A DNA stretch of 64,000 nucleotides from Aplysia californica. Its lineage: Eukaryota > Mollusca > Gastropoda > Aplysiida > Aplysiidae. Position numbers and translations under genes: made by a program. This document shows positions 42,710-55,716 of this stretch, in pieces; the stretch's first letter is position 1; the number at the start of each line of letters is the position of its first letter. The notes beneath the pieces were generated by a model. That model worked only from the letters and a program-made list of their open reading frames with translations, was not told the origin of the DNA and did no database searches. Location: contig NW_004797832.1 in the NCBI RefSeq assembly GCF_000002075.1, positions 112,477 through 176,476 on the forward strand, in the 5' to 3' direction.

Positions 42710-43542
42710 TATTATCCTTCTTGTCTTATTTGTCTTATAATCGCCACAGCCGCCATCCCTCCACCACTCACGGTATTAGCTGTGTAAGCCTATTACTCTT
42801 TTCCACAGATGAAACAACCCTGAAGAAAGATAACAGTTGCAACAAAGTGAGCACTTTTGCTCCTCAGTTCTTACTTTATTTTACTTTTTCCTTCCTCTGG
42901 TATCCTTAGGATGTCGAGGGAAGGTGCAGGTTTCGGCGTCTGTGATAGATGCTAGTTAGTTATATTGTTCCAGGGCCTTTTTAACCCCATCCAGTCAAGT
43001 TTTTCTTGGTCTTCCTCTTGATTTAAAGCCGGATTCACGGGTGTGGTAAGCTCTAGCCGCTAGACTATTTCTCCGAACGCTCAGGAAAATAATCTTGAAC
43101 TCTATTTCTCCGAACGATTTCAGTTCTTGAGATTTTTTGGTTATTTGCGAGATTTGGGCGTCATCTTTCATTCTGCCATTCTACGAGGACTGGGAAGAAG
43201 CATTTGTTTTTGCATCGAATTCGATTTCTAGAGCTAGAGATTTTTAAACGTCTGAACATTCACATACTTCAGTTGTGGTGGGGGCAACGTTCCCGGACTA
43301 TACTTCATTTGAAAATGCCTTCAAAAGGTACTGCGAGAAAACAAGACTGCTCGACCTTGGAAGTGACTATTTATCATTTAGTCATCCCTAAAGCAAAAAA
43401 CTAAAATCCTTTATGAAAACCCCCCAAAAAAACCCAACAAACCTCTATGCCCCCAACGTCCCGTTCACACCTTATATACACACCCACACACACACACCCA
43501 TCCACCCACACACACACACAAACTCACTTACTCACACACAAA

Positions 43543-43606
<64 letters not shown>

Positions 43607-45600
43607 AACACACACGTGGACCACTCCATTCGCACATAATCAACAAATCTCGAGAAAGGAAACCGTTCAGAGTAATAAAGTTCAAGTTTATTTTCCCGAG
43701 TGTTCGAAGAAATAGAGCCTGCCTTTTTAAAAACAAAAAATGATTCTTTGGCCATTTATCTACCAATATGTCCTTACATATAGTTCATTTTTCATTAAAG
43801 ATGTAGTTTTGAAGAAGTCACTTCGACAAAAGTAAAACTCATCTTATGTAAAAAAAAAAATTGTTGAATAATATTTGCTGTCAGAGCCTACATTGCGGAA
43901 GGTATGTACGACTTATTCATTATAAAAACAAACCCAACCACAGTGCATACTAAAATTTAGGTCAGCTTTTGAGCGAGCGGCGAATTGCACATGAATGTAT
44001 CATAACAGAAAAAGAGAGTATATTATTTTCCACAGTATGGTATGCTGGGACTAGACTGGTCTGCAAGTAAATACTTGTTCTGGGCAAAACTGATGTACAG
44101 AATCAAACAAATGAAGTCTTTTATGGGAGGGAGACTGCTTGATAATGTACCCTATTACACTCCATACCTACTTTTCTAAATTTCTTGCATTGTCACTGAC
44201 GATGATTTCTATGACTCATTAATAAAAATCAACCCCTTCCCATTGTCAATCGAAATTCAGATCTGCTTGTGTCCTTTCTTGTGGTGTGCAGTGAGCACAT
44301 TTAAGGAATGGAGGCTTCACATATAAGAACATCCTGCAACATTCTGTGAGCAAAGCAAAGTAAATTTGCAATATTTCTAGTTCTATTTGACTTTACTTTT
44401 ACACTTGTCCTCATAAACCAGGATACAGATGCAGTACATCAGTACTACACCTGTATCTAGGCAAAAATACCCCAACCATTATTAAAATTTCAGCATAGTA
44501 TATATAGGCCTACTGAGAAAATTAAAAGTGATGATCGCATGTTTACCAAAAGAGGAATTAGAATCAGAACTGAAAACATTAAATCTAGCTCATATTGATC
44601 ACTCAAATTCTCATCATGGCGTAAGATTAAAACAGAACTTCTGCTAGGTCTACTCAACATAAAAAAAAAAAAAAATTAACTCCAATATTGTTGTATACAA
44701 ACCATTCAGAAAATTTTTAAAACTTTAACAAGTGTGCATGTCAAAAGCTTCTTACTGTCCCCGATCGGCATCCCGTGGGGGCAAAGTGTTAAAAGCATTT
44801 TAATGCACGTTGAGTAGAAACAGCATTGTCAAGGGTTTCGGAGACGAACAACTCCACTGGCCGATCAACTGATATTCATTTGGAGTAGAACTTTATCAAA
44901 ATCTAATGAAAAGCCTTTTTTCTCAAAACTTTGTTTATGCATCCTACCTAACAATATTCATCACATCTCAAAAAGTACTGAAGGTATCTTAATTAACAAT
45001 TTTAAAAAGCAAGTCGTTTAAAATGATTTTTGTTCTAGAAGTACAATAAAATGCAATTCCTCAAAATGCAGAAAAAGTAGGCTACCTTTCACCAAGCACA
45101 CACACACATTTGTTTATATTCAATCAAAATGGCCATGAACAGGCTACATAGTTTTCTCTGTTTGTGAAATAAGAATTATTTTAAGGTGAGAATAGAAAAC
45201 TAAAGTGTGAAACCCACTTCCTTGGGCTACAGAAAAAGAGAAAATGGAAAAAATACATTTATTTTGACTGTATAAAAGTATTGTATGAGTGAACCAGTGG
45301 CAATACTCTTAAAACACAGTAAAAAGAAGTGTATGAACAGAGTGTGTTTGGTCAAACACATTGAGCATAATCCCTGAAGCAACCCATACTAAGCTCTAGT
45401 TTTCAATGAAAAAAAGAAATCTGTCTCACTGGCAATTGACAAAAGCTGAACACTCTGAGAATTCATGAGGACATTATAGACACTGTAACAACAAAGTGAA
45501 ATCATTAATAACATCTGCCAAATTCATGTATTATAACGGAAAAATGAATGAATGTACTACCTCTAAAGCTTTATTTTTTATAACAAATCAGTTGTCAGGT
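42710..45600. other. No recognised gene; (CA)n at 43475-43615
   Basis: AT-rich DNA without family motifs. The 1.9 kb after the CA run is A-rich and could be an untranslated region, but nothing shows it. Confidence 0.5.
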
Positions 45601-45955
45601 TAGAAAGATCTGGCCAGCGACAAGTTTCCCACGAATGTTCCTAAAAGTGACTTTCCTGATGTTTTTGGTCAATACTTTAGAGACAAGATATCCACGATTA
45701 GGAAAAAAATTGACAGGAGTCCCCATAAACTACCCTGTTTTGAAACATTCTCTGGGGTAATCTTTAATGAATTTGTAGCCTACGTGTAACACAAGAGGAT
45801 GTAAGATCAATCATACTGTCATCACTCTATAAAACATGTAGTCTTGATCCCATTCCAACACCACTGCTCATCACACATCTTGAGAGTGTCATTGGATTTA
45901 TGACTTCCATAATTAATGAGTCTCTTCAGTCAGGAGTAGTGCCATCACTATTTAA

Positions 45956-47007
45956 CTCATTCGCTACGCCGAGCCGTGGGCAACGGCGCGGCGAAAAGTG
46001 TCTTCCGTACACCAAGCCGTCCCCGACGGCTCGAGAAGCGACCTATAGTTCTAGCTTCGATTTTATTCCAATTCACATATATCCATATATTAAAATAAAG
46101 GTTATAATATAACGTTGACTTCCGGGTCAAGCGTTTCCACTGAAAATAGGAAGTTTAGACTCAGTTTGGAAAAGCGATTTCGTAGGTTATGCGACTTTGT
46201 TTCATCGCGTTGCCCAAACTATAACCCATTTTTTAGTACTTTTACACATCAAAATGTATCATTATTTTGCTTACTAAAGAAATGTAAATCTAGGACTCTT
46301 CTTTATATTGATACTATACGCCTCAGATTGCCAGTGTACTGTTATTGAGAAGTCAATATTTTTTAGTGCTAGATCTCTAAATCTAGATCTAGATCTACAT
46401 TGTCAAAATATTTTTTTCCGCCCAAAAATCACACTTTTTGGTGGAATTACACAAACAGTACCACTCGAGACATGTAAAGATTTATTCCAAATGAAATTCT
46501 GAATAATTCCATACATGATATGAGTGTTTTTTTCTGTTTGAGAATGCATCTTGTCCTTTTTTCAAGATTACAAAAAAAAATATTTTTTTTCTCAATATCG
46601 GCTGTTATGATCCAAATGTACAAATTTTATGGAATGTACGTAAATAACTGCAAATTTTTCAATATTTTCCAGTCTATTTTCAATTATGGTTATTTTGTTG
46701 TATCATTTGATATTTTTTTGAGTTTCACCAAAGATTATATGAATTTTTTATTTTCAAATTTTATACGCATCCAAGCAAAATTCTGTTGCATAATCACCTC
46801 TTACAGGAACCAAGGTTGGAAAATATACAAATAAACATTACAGTTGTATTCTACAAACCGTACTGAAAATTTTGGTATATTATAATAAGTTGATATTTAT
46901 TTGAATGTGTGGCCCCAAAGACTTTGAACTGCATACTAGTCTTCATCTCATTTCGCCCTCCCGAAAAAAATTCGTCCACAAGCCGAAAAAAATATGTAGC
47001 GAATGAG
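45956..47007. mobile_element. TTAA-flanked element, 1,052 bp, piggyBac-type MITE
   Basis: Ends CTCATTCGCTAC and GTAGCGAATGAG are perfect 12-bp inverted repeats. TTAA lies outside each (45952-45955, 47008-47011). Taking out the element and one TTAA gives LINE sequence reading PSLFKHAFVIPLLKK in one frame, so insertion was clean. TTAA targets are the mark of piggyBac-type transposition. Interior AT-rich with no transposase; a run of CTAGATCT palindromes lies at 46369-46397. Confidence 0.9.
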
Positions 47008-48503
47008 TTAAGCATGCTTTTGTTATTCCCCTTCTCAAAAAATCAAATCTTTCCCCGGAGGAGCTCAAGAATTTCAGACCTGTCTCCAACCTTCTCTTTT
47101 TATAAAAAATCATGGAGAAAGTTGTTTTGGTTCAATTGAAGAATCATTTAAAAGAAAACAATTTATATGAATTATATCAATCTGCCTATCGGCAATTTCA
47201 TAACTCTGCAACTGCGCTATTGAAAATATATAATGACCTCTTGTGTGAGGCGGATGAGAACAAAATATCAATTCTTTCTCTTCTTGATCTTAGTGCTGCC
47301 TTTGACACTATAGATCACACTATTCTTATTGAACGATTGTTCAACATGTTTGGCCTGTCTGGCAGGGTTTTTGACTGGTTCAGGTCCTACCTGTGGTTGT
47401 ACACGACTCTCTTTCGTCAATTTTTAAACTAGACTTTGGAGTACCTCAGGGTTCAGTATTGGGTCCAATCTTGTATACGTTATAGACACAGTCGCTTGGA
47501 ACTGTGATCAGAAAGCACAATATATGAATTATCACATGTACGCAGACGATGCACAGTTATATAAATCTGTTCCACCATCAGATGTTAAAACCTTGCTTAC
47601 CACCATGGGTCTGTGCATTGATGATGTCAAAAACTGGATGATTGAAAATTAGCTCCAGCTTAATATGAAAATAAAACTGAAATTCTTTTATGTAACCCAA
47701 AGAAAAGTCATATCCCCATAGACATTGATCATATTTGTACTGAATATGAAAAGCTGTATTTTACTGATAAGGCAAAAAAATCTGGGAGTGTATTTTGATT
47801 CAAAATTGTCAATGGAACATCATATCAATTATTTATGTACCATTTTATTTTGTGAATTGCGTAGAAATGGTCATACGTCTATGTTTTTGAATGAACACTC
47901 GTTGAAAACGCTTGTGTCATCTTTCTTGTTTTCACACATCAATTATTGCAATGCTTTACTAGCTATCTTACCAAATACCACTTTTCACACTTCACAAGTT
48001 ACAGCGTTTTCAAAATCATGCTGCTAGGCTTGTAGGCCTACTAAAGAAAAAGAAGAGGGATCACATTACTCTCATGTGAAGAAAGTTGGATTGGCTTCCC
48101 GTGTCAGCTAGAATGTCATATAAAATTGCAATATTATTTCATAAACATGTCAATAACAAAGCTCCCTCATATTTTAGTGATCTCATCCAGATTTTTGTTC
48201 CATCTAGATGGTAAAAAATTAGCTGAAAGATCGTTTGCACATCTTGCTCCATCAGTTTGGAACTCTCTTCCCCCAACCCTTGAGACATACAACATCTGAG
48301 TCTAAATTTTAAAAATCTTTAAAGACACATTTAATAACATCATTTTTATGTCAGTAGATTCATGTTCAGTACAACGTTATGTTAATGACTATGTATCCAT
48401 TTATGTATTTTGCGAATTGCATTGTGTATATTATTTTATTATGTCATGTGTATGTGCTCATTTCGTAACGATGTGTAAGCGTGCGGGTGTGATAAGCAAG
48501 TAG

Positions 48504-48504
48504 A

Positions 48505-48548
<44 letters not shown>
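48504..48548. repeat. (TG)n at contig end
   Basis: TG run cut off by the gap; in copy 2 the run continues for about 280 bases (60614-60895). Confidence 0.95.
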
Positions 48549-48648
48549 NNNNNNNNNNNNNNNNNNNNNNNNNNNNNNNNNNNNNNNNNNNNNNNNNNNN
48601 NNNNNNNNNNNNNNNNNNNNNNNNNNNNNNNNNNNNNNNNNNNNNNNN
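48549..48648. other. Assembly gap (exactly 100 N)
   Basis: A 100-base N run is a customary placeholder for a join of unknown size. Here it separates two copies of the same 12.0-kb sequence. Confidence 0.99.
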
Positions 48649-49348
48649 CCCCCACGACAATCATGACTGTTAAGGGGGTCGAGAAGAAGGGGTGTTAGGT
48701 CTGGCAGGGGATTAGTTGGGTCGCAGAGGAGAGCAACGAATACGAGGTAGGGTGCCCACCGAGTGGACCCGAGCGTTTCTCGAGATTTCCCGTCCGAGAA
48801 CGGTTCCAAATCGGAACGAGACCACGCGCGGAGTGGCTTCGTTCTCTCCCGTTTTTTCCCCGGTAGGAATTTTGGAGTGATATTTTTAGCTTACGTCACC
48901 TAGTTGACAGTAGTTGGTAGGTCAGGGTTGGGGCATGCTTGCATGCTAGGCTAGCTTAGATGTAGATCTGGATGATCAGAACAGCGTATGAGAGTCTAAC
49001 TTGTATTATTATGGACGCAATAGCTTTGATGCTCCTACATTGGATGAGGAAAAGAAGGTAGAATTGCAGGCGCTCCTGGGTACATAATATTTATCAACGA
49101 CGCAGATAATGTTATATGTGTGTGTTTGGTATTAAACTAGTGTAATTTTTCACGCTGATCTCAAATCTGTAAACAAAATAGAGATTTGAGGAAAAATGTG
49201 TCTCTAAAATCCCTCCCGGCTGGAGTTTCTGTCGAATCACGGATCAAATCTAAGCGCTGCACTAAGTTGGTCTCGTGAACAGACGACCCATTGGAAAATT
49301 GTGGAAACGAATTCCTACACACTCCGTGCGCTCTAGTTATTTTCATAG

Positions 49349-49893
49349 TGAATAAATTCTCCCGATAAAATGTAGTTCCACGGACGAGAAACACTCGGAT
49401 CCACTCGGATTGAGCCTGTAGACGAGATAACGCACTCTCTTCCCGAAAACCTTGCAAAGTTTGTGGAGAAAAGATTCTGAACAACAATTAAAAGAGGACA
49501 GGAAGAAAGAAAAGGTAAGTAAATACATAAGGCCAGGAAATTGTGAAGCATACCTGGCACGAGAAACAAATTCAGAGATTTGGAATCTGTTACAAGGCAG
49601 GGGGAAAAGAACGATGCCAAGTACACTGCTACCCAGAACACAATCGCAAAAGCGGCTACGGTGCAGAACTTTCGGTCAAGGATAGGCAAAAAAAAAAGAA
49701 GAAAAGTTATTGGACGTTATGGCGGAAATTGAAAACATTATGTCTGTACATGATCCCTATTTGGATGATCGGGGCACTTCTGGGGCACTCCCAGCAGAAA
49801 ATCACCAGTCACAGAAGGGAAGCACAAAGGGAGGCCTTAGGGCGAAAACATAGAGAACGCCGATTTCGGAGACTGGCTCAGTAAGCGCCGATA
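49349..49893 (+). mobile_element. Retroelement ORF1 fossil, duplicate of 37246-37790
   Basis: Same fragment in copy 2 of the 12.0-kb segment. Broken. Confidence 0.45.
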
Positions 49894-50046
49894 GGTATAA
49901 AAATTCCCTTATGATTTCCAACTTGCCCCACATATAGAGCTGGACGACTGCAGGCGGCTTTAAACTCGGATCGGAGTTGTCGGCTTTATCGGAATCCAAA
50001 CTACATTCTTATGACGCCGAAAAACTGGGAAGGGCGTCTCGCTGTC

Positions 50047-50194
50047 AACTCGCGACCGCAGTGCTTTCTTGTCGTATTTCCATTTTTTAAACAGTGAAAA
50101 TGAGAATTCTTCTTTAACTCACTCTTTGTTATGAACTGTTTTCACTGTTATTAAAAATGGAGGTACGACAAGAAAGCACCGAGGTCGCGAACTC
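50047..50194. repeat. Hairpin, duplicate of 37944-38091
   Basis: Identical by eye to the first copy. Confidence 0.8.
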
Positions 50195-50598
50195 TCAATG
50201 CCGTCTCGCCGTCTCGCCGTCGCCAACTCGGGTTCAGCGGTTTGTGTGACGTCACCCGACTGGACTGGGGACAATTTTAAATGGTCATTTCAGAGCTGGT
50301 GCTTCATGGTAGACAAAAACTAATTACATGTTTTAAATCAGCATCGTCAAAATAGGGTGGTCGCCGAGCAGAATTACATTTTAAGCAATATTTAAGAAAA
50401 ATAGTGTTTTTTTCTTCAAAAAATTATGCTTCATCAATACCAGCTGTGTTTTTTTTCTTAGATCTAGATATCTAGGCTTTACTGTGTCAGTAGAGTGTGT
50501 GATTTTGAAGAGACGAGGCCTGTGTAGTTTTCCGTTGTGCGTCTAGAGATCTACTTATCTGGCTGTGTCGTGTCTTGTCAAAATGGATGTCGAATTAC

Positions 50599-50664
<66 letters not shown>

Positions 50665-52341
50665 TTTAAAAAAATAATTAAAAAATAAATAAATAATACA
50701 GTAGTCTCCGCCTAAGGTCCCACCGCTTACGATCCCGGTTCGCTTAAGATCCCGTTGTTTTAAGAAAACAGAATTTTTACTATACAAAAGTCACCCCTAA
50801 GATCCCGCTCTGATTCACTCATTCGGCTAAGATCCCGCATTTCAGATCATAATTTGCGGAAAAAAAACCCGGGCGGGACACCCCGATCAACCAAGAGTGA
50901 AAATTTGAGATCAATAAACTGTCCGTCGCATCAAAGATCAGCTACTATCGTGAATGTGAACACATACACGTTGTAAAACTCGATGAAGCGATACAATGTT
51001 TGCCCCAGACGGGATCACACCGGGGTATGAACTGACCGACACGTTTGTTTTCCCCGAACATCTCACTCACACCTGAGATATCCCCCTAAACTTACATCAC
51101 TCGCTGGGTGGGTAGGGCCTCCACGTTCGCTCCTGGCGGGATCACATTGAACTGTGAACTCTTCCCTGACCATTGGAGAAGTTGTTTCTACTCCCGAATT
51201 TGCGAGACAGACTGAATTTTAATTGGTGTGTTCACAACGTAATGGTGTGTAACGACAAAGGCGGTTGGGGGAGATGGAAAGCTATAAATTTCCGACAGGT
51301 AAGGGGGAGGAGAGGGGCAACTTGATAAGCGTAGATCTTGAGCCTCATGATAGGATAATAAGTGAAAATGGCACGCCTCATCCCACTATGCCCTGTGATA
51401 GGTCATCAAGGTTAACCACTCTTTGCTCGCCATACGTCATAAACCCACCAAGCGGTCACGTCAGTTCATTTTAGAGTGGAGGGAGACCATTTTACCGATT
51501 GTAAGCCTTAACATGGGTCACCATAGATTCTTCCCTGGGTTCGTCGGTTAAGATCCCGGTTCGCCTAAGATCCCGCTTTTCCTTGCTCCCGAGCACCAGG
51601 ATCTTAGGCGGAGACTACTGTAATAATAATAATAATAATGATAATGAAGATCATTTCTATAGCGCCCACTCTCGTGTAAACACAGCTCTAGGCGCCTTAC
51701 ATAAATACATGTACGAACAATATTCACGCACGCGACACAAACACAAAAATACACACACTCATACACACACACGCAAACACACACACATACACACACAAAC
51801 ACACTCACGAACACATAGCAGTAACACGCACACATGTGCACTCACATGTACGCCAAACACACACACACAAACACACGCACACACACACATCTACTTGCTT
51901 ATCACACGCGCACGCTTACACATCGTCACGAAATGAGCACATATATAATAAAATAATCTACACAATGCAATTCACAAAATACATAAATGGATACATAGTC
52001 ATTTACATAACAGTGTATCGAACATTAATGTACAGACCAAAAAAAAAAAAAAAAGATGTAATTAAATGTGTCTTTAAATATAAAAAAAAAATTTAGACTC
52101 AGATGTTGTATGTCTCAAGGGTTGGGAAAGAGAGTTCCAAACTGACGGAGCAAAGTGGGCGAACGATCTTTCAGCTAATTTTTTACCCCCTTTTCTAGGA
52201 ACTCTTAAAAGATACTGATCGCCTGATCTTAGTGATCTAGATGGAACACAAATCAGGATGATATGAGGGAGCTTTGTTATTGACACATTTATGACATAAT
52301 ATTGCAATTTTATATGACATTCTAGCTGACACGGGAAGATA
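50599..52341 (-). mobile_element. CR1/L2-like LINE 3' part, duplicate of 38496-40228
   Basis: Same C-terminal coding block (APSVWNSLSQPLRHTTSESK), CA-rich UTR and AAT tail split by the MITE at 50699-51620. Confidence 0.85.
50699..51620. mobile_element. TA-flanked MITE, 922 bp, duplicate of 38596-39517
   Basis: Same ends, same length, same TA neighbours. Confidence 0.85.
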
Positions 52342-52342
52342 A

Positions 52343-52525
52343 TCTCTCTCCTCTCTCTCTCCCTCTCACCCTCTCTCTCTCCCTCCCTCTCACCCTCTCT
52401 CCTTCCCTCTCTCTCTCCCTCCCTCCCTCCCTCCCTCCCTTCCTCCCTCTCCCCCTCTTTCCCTCTCTCTCTCTCTCTTCATCCCCCTCTCCCTCCCCCT
52501 CTCCTCCTCTCCCCCTCCCCCTCTC
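52343..52525. repeat. CT-rich tract, duplicate of 40230-40412
   Basis: Same tract with several small differences from copy 1, as expected for a fast-changing simple repeat. Confidence 0.92.
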
Positions 52526-53710
52526 GGATGACGAGTCCATTCTTGTAAATTTGTAATCACTCAAGACCTACAACTATATACTAGATACGGTAGATGTAGG
52601 CAGACCTGACAACAGTAGATGTAGATCTATGCATCGCGAGCTTAAAGGGATCGGCAATAGGCGCCCTCTATGTGGAGTCAAGCAGACACCGACTGGCGCC
52701 TGTCAGCGTCGATTTTCAGCCGCTTAAGTTTCGGCGTTCTCTATGTTATCGCCCTTACGGTCTAGGCACTTCAGTGAACGCGCTCACTGTAGCGTCATTT
52801 GGCTTCGGAAAGTCCCATAGGGTTTTGTTTCCGGACATGACGTCTCATCGCGACAGTGGGTTCAAACTGCCCATATTTTTGTTTAATTTAGGGGACCAAC
52901 ATTCAAGTCCGATACATGTCTTTAAAGACCTGTGGATGGCCTTCAAAACGCTTCTTTCCAGGTCGATGTGCGACTAATGAGTCTCGAAATATTTCAAGTT
53001 GAAAAATAGACAATTTTTAACCATTGATTTTTGATAACTTTTCTAGTCATATTTTTTTCAAACTACCGGGTACCCTTGTTGGTAAACCATTCTTTGTTCT
53101 TCCAGAAAACGTTTAAATGGTTATCGTAGAAGTCTTACCTTGGCTAGTGTAGTCTTACCCTTTTATCAACCAAATCCGCGAAAACCTAGCTGAACCCTTC
53201 CACCGTGACATCGCGCAGTCGTGACGTCACGCGTTTTCGCCTTGAGCTTTTGGCTCCCTCTCTTCATATTTTGAGATGTACGAGACAGGGAAATACATCG
53301 CCAAGAGATTTTTAAACTTTAGTTCAAAAAGTTAATCAATTTTGGTAATGTTTTATAATCATTGACCTCACATTGTGCCTTAGTTCATTCGATAGTATAA
53401 AGAAAACGAGACTTTTTAGACCCAATTATTTCCTTTTCCCTCCTTTTTTCCCCCGCCCAAAGTCTTTCATTGTGTAGGCCTAGGGCCTAAATCTAGTATG
53501 AAGAGTCCGGACTCGTGTTGTTAACAAAGTCAAAAATTAAATTGGGACGCCTATTAAAGTATCTGATGCAATTATTTGCTTGATAAAGTTTCTTAGGTCT
53601 ATTGTTAGTACCGATCCAGATTTTCTTTCTTTTCTGTCGTATGAACAAGAACGAAAAATGCTACGTACTGGATTGTGGGATCCACTGTATGCCACCCCGC
53701 CCGCCCCCTT

Positions 53711-53908
<198 letters not shown>

Positions 53909-54011
53909 CGTGTGTTCCCACTCCCCTCTTATTTTCATAATCCTACCTCTCTTTTCTTCTCCATCTCACTTTACCTGCTCTTCAACTTTATATATTTTCT
54001 CCATTACGGTA

Positions 54012-54817
54012 CAGTGGAATCCTGTTATAACGAGAGGGAGGGGACCGGTGCAAAATGTCCGTTATAGCAGGATTCTCGTTACAAGGGATCCAGTAATAAA
54101 TTCAACGGCAATAGTAAACTCGGCCTAATCTTTGAGTTTGGCGTTCTGTTTATTCCTTTTTGTATTTCTCCTGATGATGATTTGTTCAACATGATCTGTA
54201 GGTCTTACTTGATTAAAAAAAAAATCGAATCAGGTTTCTTTCTCTAGCACTAGCAATGTTGACAAATCGGCCTTGGCGATCAGAAAGAAGGGTCTCTGGT
54301 TCTAGGCTAACTCGCCCACTGTATTGTCCCCTACCCCACCACACCTTGTGGTGCGTTGCGTCTGCTTGCGCACGTCACACATTCACTCCATCCATCTATC
54401 ACAGCATTGTGACCACTCCATCCCGCACCAGAGAAGTGAGAGGCACGGTATGCCTAGATAATCTAGACTGGGCTGGCCTATCACGCGATGCGTTCTGCTT
54501 GTCTGCTCATGCCACACCCTCCCCACTAATTCGCTTTGGCCTTCATTGTTGGTTCGCGTGGGCTCTCCCATTCTTTGTTTCGCTGGATCACCGACAACTT
54601 TCTCAACTGGCAAGGTTTTATAACATGTTTAATTGGTCTGTGTGCTGGGCACAGCAGCAGCAATATTCCGTTATAACCGACTCGCGTGACGGTCTGATTG
54701 CGCAATAGCAGTATTTTATTTACAAAGATAAAGAATGAGAAAAAACGGGGTTTTAGAAAAGTGTCTTTATAACAGACTTCTCGTTGTTTCAGGACTCGTT
54801 ATAAGTGGACTCCCCTG
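54012..54817. mobile_element. pogo/Tigger-like MITE, 806 bp, duplicate of 41899-42705
   Basis: Same ends and TA neighbours (54010-54011, 54818-54819); one base shorter in total through small indels in an A-run. Confidence 0.87.
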
Positions 54818-54819
54818 TA

Positions 54820-55654
54820 TATATTATCCTTCTTGTCTTATTTGTCTTATAATCGCCACAGCCGCCATCCCTCCACCACTCACGGTATTAGCTGTGTAAG
54901 CCTATTACTCTTTTCCACAGATGAAACAACCCTGAAGAAAGATAACAGTTGCAACAAAGTGAGCACTTTTGCTCCTCAGTTCTTACTTTATTTTACTTTT
55001 TCCTTCCTCTGGTATCCTTAGGATGTCGAGGGAAGGTGCAGGTTTCGGCGTCTGTGATAGATGCTAGTTAGTTATATTGTTCCAGGGCCTTTTTAACCCC
55101 ATCCAGTCAAGTTTTTCTTGGTCTTCCTCTTGATTTAAAGCCGGATTCACGGGTGTGGTAAGCTCTAGCCGCTAGACTATTTCTCCGAACGCTCAGGAAA
55201 ATAATCTTGAACTCTATTTCTCCGAACGATTTCAGTTCTTGAGATTTTTTGGTTATTTGCGAGATTTGGGCGTCATCTTTCATTCTGCCATTCTACGAGG
55301 ACTGGGAAGAAGCATTTGTTTTTGCATCGAATTCGATTTCTAGAGCTAGAGATTTTTAAACGTCTGAACATTCACATACTTCAGTTGTGGTGGGGGCAAC
55401 GTTCCCGGACTATACTTCATTTGAAAATGCCTTCAAAAGGTACTGCGAGAAAACAAGACTGCTCGACCTTGGAAGTGACTATTTATCATTTAGTCATCCC
55501 TAAAGCAAAAAACTAAAATCCTTTATGAAAACCCCCCAAAAAAACCCAACAAACCTCTATGCCCCCAACGTCCCGTTCACACCTTATATACACACCCACA
55601 CACACACACCCATCCACCCACACACACACACAAACTCACTTACTCACACACAAA

Positions 55655-55716
<62 letters not shown>

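Larger units (their letters stand above)
45610..48548 (+). mobile_element. CR1/L2-like LINE, RT to 3' UTR, split by a TTAA element
   Basis: Linker (DVFGQYFRDKISTIRKKID near 45660) runs to ESLQSGVVPSLF at 45920-45952. RT resumes at 47012 (HAFVIPLLKKSNLSPEELKN), then SAYRQFHNSATALLKIYNDL near 47181, LLDLSAAFDTIDHTILIERL at 47281, GRVFDWFRSYL, DFGVPQGSVLG-type sequence near 47435, MNYHMYADDAQLYKSVPPS near 47525 (catalytic ADD), GVYFDSKLSMEHHINYL near 47785, SHINYCNALLAILPNTT, and LAERSFAHLAPSVWNSLPPT near 48217. The 3' UTR ends in (TG)n at the gap. About six frame breaks, and part of the RT is missing between SYL and LYTTL; 5'-truncated. The best-preserved LINE family in the window. Confidence 0.88.
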
